NCBI GenBank assembly: GCA_030619245.1
Contig: JAUXBS010000088.1
Span: 1-5,849 of the forward strand
Direction of reading: 5' to 3'
Length of the DNA stretch: 5,849 nt
DNA from: Clostridia bacterium
GTDB taxonomy: Bacteria; UBA6262; WVXT01; JAUXBS01
Shown: piece after piece, positions 1 through 5,849 of the stretch
Position numbering within the stretch: the stretch's first letter is position 1
How the letters are laid out: each line of letters opens with the position of its first letter
Position numbers and translations under genes: made by a program
The notes under the pieces: generated by a model
What the model was told of the DNA's origin: nothing
Databases searched by the model: none
The model's input: the letters and a program-made list of their open reading frames with translations, nothing else

Positions 1-169
1 GCAATCCGCTTAAATGCTGCAGGAGGGTTGATTTACCGGAACCGCAGGGTCCGATAATCCCAAAAATTTCCCCTTCACCAACTTCAAAACTGATTTCATC
101 CAGCGCCAGTCTCGAATACGGTGTTCCGGTATTATAATAATAAGTTAACTTATTTACAATTATACTCAT
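1..169 (-). CDS. ecfA2: EcfA2-like ABC ATPase, N-terminal 56 residues (3' part outside window)
   Basis: Second ABC ATPase of the putative ECF transporter; only the N-terminus is present. The opening NKLTYYYNTGTPYSRLALDE (6-25) has the pattern typical of EcfA2, where a Y-rich strand is followed by a GTP-x(4)-AL segment. The Walker A is an intact GPCGSGKST at 40-48 (positions 52-26), followed by LLQHLSGL, matching the family's L(I/L)QHLNGL. The ATG lies 11 bp after the stop of the EcfA1-like gene with no Shine-Dalgarno, suggesting coupling. Signature, Walker B and switch regions are not visible, so its competence cannot be judged. In group I ECF loci the transmembrane subunit EcfT normally follows, which would be just beyond this window. 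Confidence 0.8.
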   Translation of the reverse strand, partial: MSIIVNKLTYYYNTGTPYSRLALDEISFEVGEGEIFGIIGPCGSGKSTLLQHLSGL

Positions 170-180
170 GAATATTACTT

Positions 181-828
181 TTACAAAGCATTTCCATTTT
201 CTAACTTTATGGTTTTAAGCCCGAGCCTTGTATATTCTTCATATTGTGTTACATAAACAATAGCAGGGTTTGTTTTTCCATTTGCATCCCGCGCTAATTC
301 CGGGATATTATCAATCCCATCCTTCCCGGGCAATAATTCAGAATTATCCAGGATTATGTAATCAGGCTTCCCGGCAAGTATTCCTGCCAGGACAACCTTT
401 ATCTTTTCACCTGCGGATAAAAAATTCACAGGTATATTGAGAATTTCACTTATATCCATAAGTTCAGCTATGTATGATATACGGGTTCTTATCTCCTTTG
501 ATTCAAGGCGCAGGTTCTCCAGGCCAAAAGCAATATCCTCTTCAGCTGTGGCTGAAAATATCTGGTTATCCGGATTTGTAAAAAGAACAGCCGTTTTTTT
601 TCTGATTTCATTTAAAGAACCCTCATCCCTGGTATTCATCCCATCCACAATAACATCTCCCGAATCAGGTATTATTAAACCATTTAATAGTTTTGAAAAA
701 GTCGTCTTACCCGAACCGTTCTCCCCGGTTAAAACCATAGCTTCCCCCTTGTTGATTTCAATGTTTACATTCCTGAGCACGGGCTCTTTCTTGTCGTATG
801 AAAAACTAACATCCCTTAATTGAATCAT
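181..828 (-). CDS. degenerate EcfA1-like ABC ATPase of an ECF transporter
   Basis: An ABC nucleotide-binding protein most like EcfA1 (CbiO), one of the two ATPases that power group I energy-coupling-factor uptake of vitamins or Ni/Co with EcfT and an S-component. Kept: Walker A GENGSGKT (35-42), NPDNQIF (85-91) and the ECF-style EEDIAFGLEN (96-105). Altered: the Q-loop Gln just before NPDNQ is Thr84; the signature is LSAGE (137-141) instead of LSGGQ, followed by KIK rather than KQR; Walker B reads YIILDN with Asn162 in place of the catalytic Glu; the following D-loop is unrecognisable; the switch His is Gln195 (VTQYEEY). At 215 residues it is some 60 shorter than usual, ending just after the ABC core. 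The frame is uninterrupted, and the next ATPase starts 11 bp beyond its TAA, so truncation by frameshift is unlikely. Its start has only a weak ribosome-binding site. A pseudo-ATPase partner is inferred; a decaying gene is the alternative. Confidence 0.8.
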   Translation of the reverse strand: MIQLRDVSFSYDKKEPVLRNVNIEINKGEAMVLTGENGSGKTTFSKLLNGLIIPDSGDVIVDGMNTRDEGSLNEIRKKTAVLFTNPDNQIFSATAEEDIAFGLENLRLESKEIRTRISYIAELMDISEILNIPVNFLSAGEKIKVVLAGILAGKPDYIILDNSELLPGKDGIDNIPELARDANGKTNPAIVYVTQYEEYTRLGLKTIKLENGNAL

Positions 829-882
829 AATATTAGTACCCGTTAATAAAAACCTGTTCTTTAAAAGAGTTCAAGTCTATTC

Positions 883-1578
883 CTAAACCCCTTTTTCACC
901 TGGATTTTGCGTATCAATCAGCAGTATAATCTCGCCCTTCACTTTTCCTCTTTTGAATCTACCCGGAACTTCCCTGGCAGAGCCCCTGATAATCTCTTCA
1001 AACTTCTTCGTTATTTCCCTGGCTATGACTACTTCCGGATTATTCAGGACATCCTCTACAATTTTAAGGGTTTTCATTATCCTGTAAGGTGATTCATATA
1101 ATACAATAGTCTTTTTTAAAGCTGCTGCCTCCTCAAGCAGCCGTTTTATTTTTCCTTTCTTTCTTGGTAGAAACCCGGCAAAAATGAATCCATTCGTAGG
1201 CAAACCCGAAGTAACGAGGGCCGCTATGGCCGCGCTCGGCCCCGGTACTGCGATAACAGGAATATCATTCTCCACCGCGCTCCTTATCAGGCAATAACCG
1301 GGATCTGAAATCCCCGGCGTCCCCGCGCTTGAAGTCAGGGCAACGTTCTTTCCCTGTTTCATCAGTTCAACCAGGTAGTCCCCCTTGGAATCCCTGTTCC
1401 CTTCATAGTAACTCGTCATACGGGTATGAATGTCATAGTGGCTCAACAACTTTCTGGTTACACGCGTATCTTCCGCCGCAACCAGGTCAACTTCCTTCAA
1501 TACCCGCAGCGCCCTGAGTGTAATGTCCTCTAAATTTCCTATTGGAGTTGAAACTACATAAAGAGTGGATTTATTCAT
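883..1578 (-). CDS. rsmI: 16S rRNA (cytidine1402-2'-O)-methyltransferase RsmI
   Basis: RsmI transfers a methyl group from S-adenosylmethionine to the 2'-OH of C1402 in the 16S rRNA decoding centre. The 231-residue protein belongs to the tetrapyrrole-methylase fold family and shows its landmarks in order: STPIGNLED (10-18), AAEDTR (34-39), SSAGTPGISDPG (83-94), VPGPSA (111-116), FAGFLPRKKG (133-142), YESPYR (161-166) and REITKKFEE (187-195). It ends soon after the last strand (GEIILLID), lacking the C-terminal extension of the 286-residue E. coli enzyme; compact versions are common. Within the glycine loop the usual SDAGTP is SSAGTP (Ser84 for Asp). The start codon overlaps the upstream stop as ATGA and has no Shine-Dalgarno, implying reinitiation. 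A 54-bp gap without a clear promoter or terminator leads to the ECF ATPase genes. Confidence 0.96.
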   Translation of the reverse strand: MNKSTLYVVSTPIGNLEDITLRALRVLKEVDLVAAEDTRVTRKLLSHYDIHTRMTSYYEGNRDSKGDYLVELMKQGKNVALTSSAGTPGISDPGYCLIRSAVENDIPVIAVPGPSAAIAALVTSGLPTNGFIFAGFLPRKKGKIKRLLEEAAALKKTIVLYESPYRIMKTLKIVEDVLNNPEVVIAREITKKFEEIIRGSAREVPGRFKRGKVKGEIILLIDTQNPGEKGV

Positions 1579-2075
1579 TTTATTTTGAAAAAATCAGAAA
1601 TTCTTTTATACAGGGTTTCATCATCAATCAAACCTTCATCAGCCATGGTTAATTGTTCGTTCCTCATTGATACGATATTGCTTATCTTTTTCATTATGTT
1701 TGGATTTTTTTTAAAAATAAGCTCAAAATCATTCTTAAAAAGTATATACACAGCAGTATCCTCTTCGGCGGTCACCGTAGCCGCCCTCCTGTCACCGGTG
1801 AGCAACGACATTTCACCGAAAAAGCTTGCTTCACCCAGGGTCCTGATAAGCACCCTGCTGCCATCAGGCTTCTCCCGCCACACGGAAACCTTGCCGCTGG
1901 ATATAATAAAAAACACATCTCCCAGGTCTCCCTGCTTGATTATTTCCCTTCCCCGGGCATAAGACAGTTTCTTCAACCTGCCAAAGAGAAGTTTCAATTC
2001 TTCCTCATTCAAATCATAGAGGAAATCTATTTTTTTAAGCAATGAAAATATATTTCCGGTTCTCTCTTCGTCCAT
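1575..2075 (-). CDS. single-domain cyclic-nucleotide-binding protein (paralogue 2)
   Basis: A 166-residue tandem paralogue of the preceding gene: an ungapped alignment by eye gives about 75 of 166 identities, spread over the whole length including both termini (both start MDE and share ETL.KR near the end). The phosphate-binding cassette FGEMSLLTGDRRAATV (86-101) keeps Glu88 and Arg97 and here has the ordinary Ala98, as in typical cAMP-type cassettes. The upstream loop QGDLGDVFFI (48-57) is also more canonical than in paralogue 1. No helix-turn-helix follows; the tail has SMRNEQL at 136-142 and a last short helix. A strong GGGAG ribosome-binding site sits five bases before the ATG, immediately after the TAA of paralogue 1. 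Its TGA stop overlaps the rsmI start codon by 4 bp (ATGA), so the two are translationally coupled. Hetero- or homodimerisation between the paralogues is an inference. Confidence 0.9.
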   Translation of the reverse strand: MDEERTGNIFSLLKKIDFLYDLNEEELKLLFGRLKKLSYARGREIIKQGDLGDVFFIISSGKVSVWREKPDGSRVLIRTLGEASFFGEMSLLTGDRRAATVTAEEDTAVYILFKNDFELIFKKNPNIMKKISNIVSMRNEQLTMADEGLIDDETLYKRISDFFKIK

Positions 2076-2087
2076 GTGTTCTCCCTT

Positions 2088-2591
2088 TTATCCATTGAGG
2101 TTAAAAAACACGAGCATCCTTTTCCCCAGCGTTTCCTTCTTCACCGCCTTATCACTCTCCCTTGCCAGCCGGACATTCCTTATTGAAACAACCTGGCTCA
2201 TTCCATCTATTATCGCAGGGTTCTTCACGAGAATACGTTTAAAATCATTCTTTGAAAGTTTATATATCACGGATTCTTCTTCTGCAATCACTGTTGCATT
2301 CCTCTTTTCTCCCGTGAGCAATGACATTTCTCCAAAATAGTCCCCCTCAAATAAATGCTCTATGAAAACCTTCTTCCGGTCAAGCCTTTTCATCCACACA
2401 GCCAATTTTCCTTCTGCTATAACAAAAAAAGAATCCCCGGCGCTTGCCTGCTTTATAATAACAGCGCCTTTTTTCAGCGCTATTCTTTTAAACCTCTTCA
2501 TAATAATATTTACTTCTTCTACAGAAAGCTTATAAAGAAAATCAACATCCTTTAATAACTTATATATTCTTCTGGATTCCTGTTCGTCCAT
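2088..2591 (-). CDS. single-domain cyclic-nucleotide-binding protein (paralogue 1)
   Basis: A 167-residue protein made of one cyclic-nucleotide-binding domain (CNBD). A short N-terminal helix (about 7-38) precedes the beta-roll. The phosphate-binding cassette FGEMSLLTGEKRNATV lies at 86-101, with Glu88 (contacts ribose in the family) and Arg97 (contacts the cyclic phosphate) both kept, so ligand binding is plausible. Asn98 replaces the small residue usual after that arginine. About 40 charged helical residues follow (SIRNVRL at 136-142), too short for the helix-turn-helix of CRP/FNR regulators, and there is no channel, kinase or transport domain, so a stand-alone sensor acting by protein contact is the likeliest role. 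The ATG has AAAGGA seven bases upstream and starts the gene group after a 123-bp spacer with a candidate promoter. The next gene begins 12 bp after its stop. Ligand and partner are unknown. Confidence 0.9.
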   Translation of the reverse strand: MDEQESRRIYKLLKDVDFLYKLSVEEVNIIMKRFKRIALKKGAVIIKQASAGDSFFVIAEGKLAVWMKRLDRKKVFIEHLFEGDYFGEMSLLTGEKRNATVIAEEESVIYKLSKNDFKRILVKNPAIIDGMSQVVSIRNVRLARESDKAVKKETLGKRMLVFFNLNG

Positions 2592-2632
2592 TGAGATTCC
2601 TTTTGCGTATTATTAGATTATAACTAAAAACT

Positions 2633-2662
2633 ATATTAAATATTATATTTAATAATTGTCAA
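2633..2662 (-). promoter_or_regulatory. candidate sigma70-type promoter for the CNBD-rsmI-ecf gene group
   Basis: On the minus strand a perfect TTGACA (2662-2657) is followed after 18 bp by TAATAT (2638-2633), four of six matches to the -10 consensus. Initiation would fall about 35 bases before the first cyclic-nucleotide-binding gene. Two perfect TATAAT hexamers nearby (2647-2642 and 2622-2617) lack a good -35 at proper distance and are weaker alternatives. The spacer is extremely AT-rich, so chance matches to -10 are expected; the TTGACA is the informative part. Confidence 0.45.
2634..2654. promoter_or_regulatory. perfect 21-bp palindrome inside promoter, candidate operator
   Basis: The plus strand reads TATTAAATAT (2634-2643), a central T (2644), then ATATTTAATA (2645-2654), an exact inverted repeat with 10-bp arms. 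It fills most of the -35/-10 spacer of the candidate promoter and overlaps its -10, a position expected for a repressor or a MerR-like spacer-binding activator. It is entirely A/T, so a chance origin is possible. It does not resemble a CRP/FNR site, so I assign no regulator. Confidence 0.35.
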
Positions 2663-2665
2663 GAA

Positions 2666-2679
2666 TTTTATCTATAAAA
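2666..2679. repeat. short AT-rich inverted repeat upstream of the -35
   Basis: TTTTAT, two bases, ATAAAA form a perfect 6-bp-arm inverted repeat three bases upstream of the TTGACA hexamer. It could be an UP-like AT element, a second half of an operator region or simply compositional. It is too AT-rich, with too short a loop, to act as an intrinsic terminator for the ATPase operon. Confidence 0.25.
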
Positions 2680-2714
2680 CTGAAATTTTTTGGAATATTA
2701 AAAGAGTATGCGTT

Positions 2715-3335
2715 CTATTTTGACTGTATCATTTCCTTGACCTTCATCAGGCGGGTGATATTTCCTCTTTCAAGTTCTTCAAGTTTCATTGATATGTATC
2801 TTATCGTCTCAAACAAGTTGGGTATCAGAATATGCTCCAGGGCATTGACCCTCCTCCGGGTGCTTTCTATCTCCGCGGCAATTATCTGTAATGCCTTTTC
2901 CTGCTGAGCCATCTTTATCATTTTTGGCAGGACTTCTTTATACTTTTTCAACGCAAGGTCAAAAGCCGCCGGCATTGTTACAACACTGTAAGAGAAGTAC
3001 TCTCCCGATACGCTGAAATCATACTGTGGGAGCCTCAGGTTCATTAAAGGCGCATAATCCACCCTTAGTTCAGTCCTCATGCCCGAATACCTGCAGGCAT
3101 GGTCTACATGCTCTTTACTCATTATTGAGCGGGCATCAACAAAGTTTGCCTGCGCCTCCGCCAGGGCAGCCTCAACCTCCCTGCGTAATCCCCGGCTCTC
3201 CTCCATCAGTTCCGTGAACTTGCGCATAAGCTCATCCTGCTTATCCTTAAGCAGTTTATGGCCGCGGCGGGCAAGCACAATTCGTTTCTTTAACTTCAAC
3301 AACTCCATTCTCGTAGGATTGATATTCAGGCGCAT
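2715..3335 (-). CDS. ntpD: V/A-type ATPase central-stalk subunit D
   Basis: Subunit D forms the rotating central shaft, a long antiparallel coiled coil inside the A3B3 head that transmits torque to the membrane ring. The 206-residue protein has the family's N-terminal signature at 7-30 (PTRMELLKLKKR, then ARRGHKLLKDK) and the C-terminal signature EIESTRRRVNALE around 155-167, followed by ILIPNLFETIRYI. Both ends are strongly helical and charged, while the middle (about 85-130) is the less regular globular part. Length is slightly below the 220-odd of Thermus D but within the family range. An AGGGA ribosome-binding site lies nine bases before the ATG, inside the 17-bp gap after subunit B. It is the last ATPase gene visible: a 123-bp AT-rich spacer follows, without an obvious intrinsic terminator, so readthrough into the next genes cannot be excluded. 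Confidence 0.97.
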   Translation of the reverse strand: MRLNINPTRMELLKLKKRIVLARRGHKLLKDKQDELMRKFTELMEESRGLRREVEAALAEAQANFVDARSIMSKEHVDHACRYSGMRTELRVDYAPLMNLRLPQYDFSVSGEYFSYSVVTMPAAFDLALKKYKEVLPKMIKMAQQEKALQIIAAEIESTRRRVNALEHILIPNLFETIRYISMKLEELERGNITRLMKVKEMIQSK

Positions 3336-3352
3336 TTGATTTTTTCCCTAAA

Positions 3353-4756
3353 TCACTTCTTCTTCATATACTTCTCTACTTCCTTATCCTTGACCCTCTT
3401 CAGTTCCTCTCTGGGAAGTCCCGAGAGTAATTGCCAGCCAACAGCCAGTGTCTTTTCAAGGCTCCTGTCTTCGTATACGCCCTGAGCCACAAAATTATTA
3501 TCATACTTATCCGCAAAGGAAGAGAACTTCTTATCAACATCGGACAACGCCGCATCTCCCAGTATCACCGCCAGTTCCTTTGCCTCCTTACCCCTGGCAT
3601 AAGCCGCAAATAACTGGGAAGTCACGTTCGCGTGGTCATCACGCGTCTTCCCGGCGCCTATACCCTTCTGCATCAACCTTGACAGTGACGGCAGGACATC
3701 AATCGGGGGGTATATCCCCCTGTGGTGTATCTCGCGGCTGAGTAAAATCTGCCCCTCGGTTATGTAGCCCGTCAAATCCGGTATGGGATGTGTCTTATCA
3801 TCTTCAGGCATGGACAGTATCGGGATAAGCGTTATTGAACCCTTTTTATTTTTAAGCCTGCCTGCCCTCTCGTATATCTGTGAAAGGTCAGTATACATGT
3901 ATCCCGGATACCCCCTCCTTCCGGGCACTTCTTTTCTTGCTGCGGACACCTCCCTTAAGGCATCGCAGTAATTCGTCATATCACTTAAAATCACCAGCAC
4001 GTGCATTCCCTGGTTAAAAGCAAGGTACTCGGCAGCGGTAAGCGCCATGCGCGGGGTTGCCAACCTTTCAATAGCAGGGTCATCAGCAAGGTTCACGAAC
4101 AACACGGTTCTCTCTATCGCTCCCGTCTTCTTAAAATCACTTATGAAAAAATTCGCCTCTTCAAACGTAATCCCCATTGCCCCGAATACAACAGCAAACT
4201 TCTCCCCTGCCCCTTCCTTTTCGCCTTCACCGTCAAGCGGCGGGACGACTTTTGCCTGCCTCGCAATCTGCGCGGCAAGGTCATTATGCGGCAAACCCGA
4301 ACCTGAAAATATCGGTAATTTCTGCCCCCTGACGAGTGTCGTCATGGCATCGATTGCCGATATCCCTGTTTGTATGAACTCAGACGGGAAATCCCTCGCA
4401 TAAGGGTTATAGGGCAGGCCATTGATATCAACCTTTTCCTCGGGTATAATCTCCGGCCCTTCATCAATCGGCCTCCCGAGGCCGTCAAAAACCCGGCCGA
4501 GGATATCGGGTGAAACTCCAAACTCAACGCCCTTTCCCAGGAACTTCACCCTGGACTGGTCCAGGTTCAGTCCCGTGGTCCCTTCAAACAGCTGGACAAG
4601 CGCCTTATCCTGGTTTATCTCCAGAACCTTGCCCCTCCTTACCTCTCCGGTAGCGAGCCTTATCTCGGCTATTTCATCGTATTTTATGCCTTCCGTCCCC
4701 TCCACAAGCATCAGCGGGCCTGCGATATTCGTTACCGTTAAATATTCCTTTTGCAT
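3353..4756 (-). CDS. ntpB: V/A-type ATPase non-catalytic subunit B
   Basis: Regulatory/non-catalytic partner of subunit A in the hexameric head of the V/A-type ATPase. At 467 residues it is full length for the family. The N-terminal beta-barrel occupies about 1-75. In the nucleotide-fold domain the P-loop is replaced by FSGSGLPHN at 150-158, the normal degenerate form that marks B rather than [21 protein letters not shown] (258-277) is followed by [20 protein letters not shown] (278-297) and [20 protein letters not shown] (314-333). PSLSRLM at 356-362 contains the arginine (R360) that the family contributes to the catalytic site of A. An acidic, Gly-rich segment at 172-185 matches a comparable stretch I recall in the Thermus protein, so it is not special. 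The ATG is preceded by AAAGGA seven bases upstream, supporting this start. Stop is TGA; subunit D follows after 17 bp, so B and D are surely cotranscribed. Confidence 0.98.
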   Translation of the reverse strand: MQKEYLTVTNIAGPLMLVEGTEGIKYDEIAEIRLATGEVRRGKVLEINQDKALVQLFEGTTGLNLDQSRVKFLGKGVEFGVSPDILGRVFDGLGRPIDEGPEIIPEEKVDINGLPYNPYARDFPSEFIQTGISAIDAMTTLVRGQKLPIFSGSGLPHNDLAAQIARQAKVVPPLDGEGEKEGAGEKFAVVFGAMGITFEEANFFISDFKKTGAIERTVLFVNLADDPAIERLATPRMALTAAEYLAFNQGMHVLVILSDMTNYCDALREVSAARKEVPGRRGYPGYMYTDLSQIYERAGRLKNKKGSITLIPILSMPEDDKTHPIPDLTGYITEGQILLSREIHHRGIYPPIDVLPSLSRLMQKGIGAGKTRDDHANVTSQLFAAYARGKEAKELAVILGDAALSDVDKKFSSFADKYDNNFVAQGVYEDRSLEKTLAVGWQLLSGLPREELKRVKDKEVEKYMKKK

Positions 4757-4829
4757 GGCCTTATCCTTTCACTCCCGGTTTTAATTTTATAATCATACTT
4801 TGAATTACCGGAAATCAGTTTCGTGTTTT

Positions 4830-5849
4830 TTATCCGCTTTTGATTAAAGAATCTATTTCCTTTTCCATTTCAACTTCCATTTCATCAAATTTATTTTCTT
4901 CCTTATCCTCAATAAACTTCATCCTGTTAATCTTCTCATTCACCTTGAGCTCGGCAAGTTTTGAAAAATCAACTCCCTTATCAACGGCATTTTTTGAAAG
5001 GTCATATAATTTCATAATCACCCTTATCATCCTGTACTGAATTTTCAATGATGTGTAAGTATCCTGAGGGTCAAATGCATGCTGGTGCAGGAAATCCTCA
5101 CGTATTGATTTTGCGGTATCCAGGGTTAACCTGTCCTTCATGGACAGCGCTTCAAGCCCCACCAGCCTCACTATTTCCCGAAGGGATTCCTCTTCCTGGA
5201 GCAGGTTCATGCACCTGTTCCTGTAATCCATAAAATCCTTTGCTACATTCTTCTCCATCCATTCCCGAATATTATCCAGGTACAGGGAATAACTGCGGAG
5301 CCAGCTGATTGCCGGGAAATGCCGCTGGTATGCAAGAGTAGCTTCCAGGCTCCAGAACACCTTCACCATCCGCAGGGTTGCCTGAACGACCGGGTCGGAG
5401 AGGTCTCCTCCCGGAGGCGATACGGCCCCTATGGCGGATAAACTGCCTTCGCGGTCTCCGGTCCCGGAACACGTTACCCTCCCGGTCCTTTCATAAAACC
5501 CCGCAATCCTCGTTGCCAGGTAAGCAGGATAGCCTTCTTCCCCGGGCATCTCTTCAAGCCTTCCCGACATCTCCCTTAACGCTTCAGCCCACCTTGAAGT
5601 AGAATCCGCCATGAGGGCGACCTTGTAACCCATATCCCTGAAGTATTCCCCCAGGGTCATCCCCGTGTAGACAGACGCCTCCCTTGCCGCAACAGGCATG
5701 TTTGAAGTATTGGCAATGAGCACCGTCCTCTTCATCAACGGCTCACCGGTGTGAGGGTCCTTTAACTCGGGAAATTCCATCAACACATCCGTCATCTCGT
5801 TTCCCCTCTCGCCGCAGCCGACGTAAACGATGATATCCGCATCAGACCA
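4830..5849 (-). CDS. ntpA: V/A-type ATPase catalytic subunit A, C-terminal 339 residues (5' end outside window)
   Basis: Catalytic subunit of the V/A-type rotary ATPase head (A3B3), which couples ATP turnover to H+ or Na+ movement across the cytoplasmic membrane. The reading frame stays open to the window edge, giving 339 visible residues; with about 585 in the family, roughly 250 N-terminal residues, including the P-loop, are missing. Visible residues show GERGNE at 13-18, whose first glutamate is the family's catalytic base, ADSTSRWAEALRE at 81-93, EEGYPAYLATR near 104-114, FYERTGR at 118-124 and SPPGGDLSDPV at 144-154. The C-terminal helical region ends in a highly charged tail rich in Glu and Lys. 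The stop is TAA. A 73-bp spacer separates it from subunit B downstream. An ATG at 5795-5793 lies inside the conserved GERGNEM segment and is not the start. The A-B-D order confirms the V/A type rather than F-type. Also annotated as atpA in many genomes. Confidence 0.97.
   Translation of the reverse strand, partial: WSDADIIVYVGCGERGNEMTDVLMEFPELKDPHTGEPLMKRTVLIANTSNMPVAAREASVYTGMTLGEYFRDMGYKVALMADSTSRWAEALREMSGRLEEMPGEEGYPAYLATRIAGFYERTGRVTCSGTGDREGSLSAIGAVSPPGGDLSDPVVQATLRMVKVFWSLEATLAYQRHFPAISWLRSYSLYLDNIREWMEKNVAKDFMDYRNRCMNLLQEEESLREIVRLVGLEALSMKDRLTLDTAKSIREDFLHQHAFDPQDTYTSLKIQYRMIRVIMKLYDLSKNAVDKGVDFSKLAELKVNEKINRMKFIEDKEENKFDEMEVEMEKEIDSLIKSG

Noticed and set aside
829..882. Promoter or terminator between rsmI and the EcfA1-like gene
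   Set aside because: TTGAAC is present on the minus strand but no -10 at good spacing; the TCTTT-A-AAAGA symmetry has no usable loop or GC-rich stem.
2074..2340. Plus-strand open frames antisense to the CNBD genes, and similar ones across rsmI, ntpB and ntpA
   Set aside because: They lie wholly within strongly supported minus-strand genes, show no family motifs and have the biased composition of antisense shadows.
1575..2591. The two CNBD genes as CRP/FNR-type transcription factors
   Set aside because: They are about 165 residues long, and the 40 residues after the beta-roll show no helix-turn-helix; CRP/FNR proteins are about 210-230 residues.
2663..2714. Intrinsic terminator for the ATPase operon after subunit D
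   Set aside because: The region has only short AT inverted repeats and no GC-rich stem followed by a T tract on the minus strand.
3790..4240. Acidic Gly/Glu-rich stretch (residues 172-185) in ATPase subunit B as a novel insertion
   Set aside because: The Thermus-type bacterial B subunit, as I recall it, has a comparable GEGEKE-containing stretch at the same place, so it is normal for the family. (It lies near 4200-4243.)
4775..4811. CCGGT...ACCGG inverted repeat in the 73-bp gap between subunits A and B
   Set aside because: Only 5-bp arms with a 27-base AT-rich loop and no run of U after it; too weak to call a terminator or a regulatory hairpin.
5793..5849. An ATG at 5795-5793 as the start of the subunit A gene
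   Set aside because: The 18 codons before it are open and encode the conserved SDADIIVYVGCGERGNE segment, so the gene continues beyond the window edge.

Overview
The window is a densely packed bacterial segment in which every recognisable gene lies on the minus strand, so biological order runs from high to low coordinates. No 16S, tRNA or lineage marker is present, so the host cannot be named. A bacterial V/A-type ATPase, an RsmI and a group I ECF transporter ATPase pair fit an anaerobic or fermentative bacterium from one of the V-ATPase-bearing phyla. This is inference; the gene content argues for Bacteria rather than Archaea. Intergenic DNA is visibly more AT-rich than the genes.

Region 1 (about 5849-2715) is the catalytic end of a V/A-type ATPase operon in the order A (truncated by the window edge), B, D. 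A and B build the ATP-hydrolysing/synthesising head and D is the central rotor shaft. D is the last ATPase gene here. Membrane subunits I and K do not follow it, so if the locus is complete they should lie upstream, outside the window.

Region 2 is a 123-bp AT-rich spacer (2592-2714). It holds a candidate sigma70-type promoter whose spacer and -10 are covered by a perfect 21-bp palindrome, a plausible operator.

Region 3 (2591-883) contains two tandem, roughly 45% identical small proteins made of a single cyclic-nucleotide-binding domain without any DNA-binding domain. The second overlaps the start of rsmI (16S rRNA 2'-O-methyltransferase) by 4 bp.

Region 4 (828-1) holds two adjacent ABC ATPases that look like EcfA1 and EcfA2 of a group I energy-coupling-factor vitamin/metal uptake system. 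EcfA2 runs off the window after 56 residues. The EcfA1-like protein is the most unusual item: it keeps a good Walker A and the ECF-type NPDNQ segment, but has substitutions at the Q-loop glutamine, the signature motif, the catalytic glutamate and the switch histidine, and it lacks the usual C-terminal extension. I see no mobile element, CRISPR array, RNA gene or convincing intrinsic terminator.
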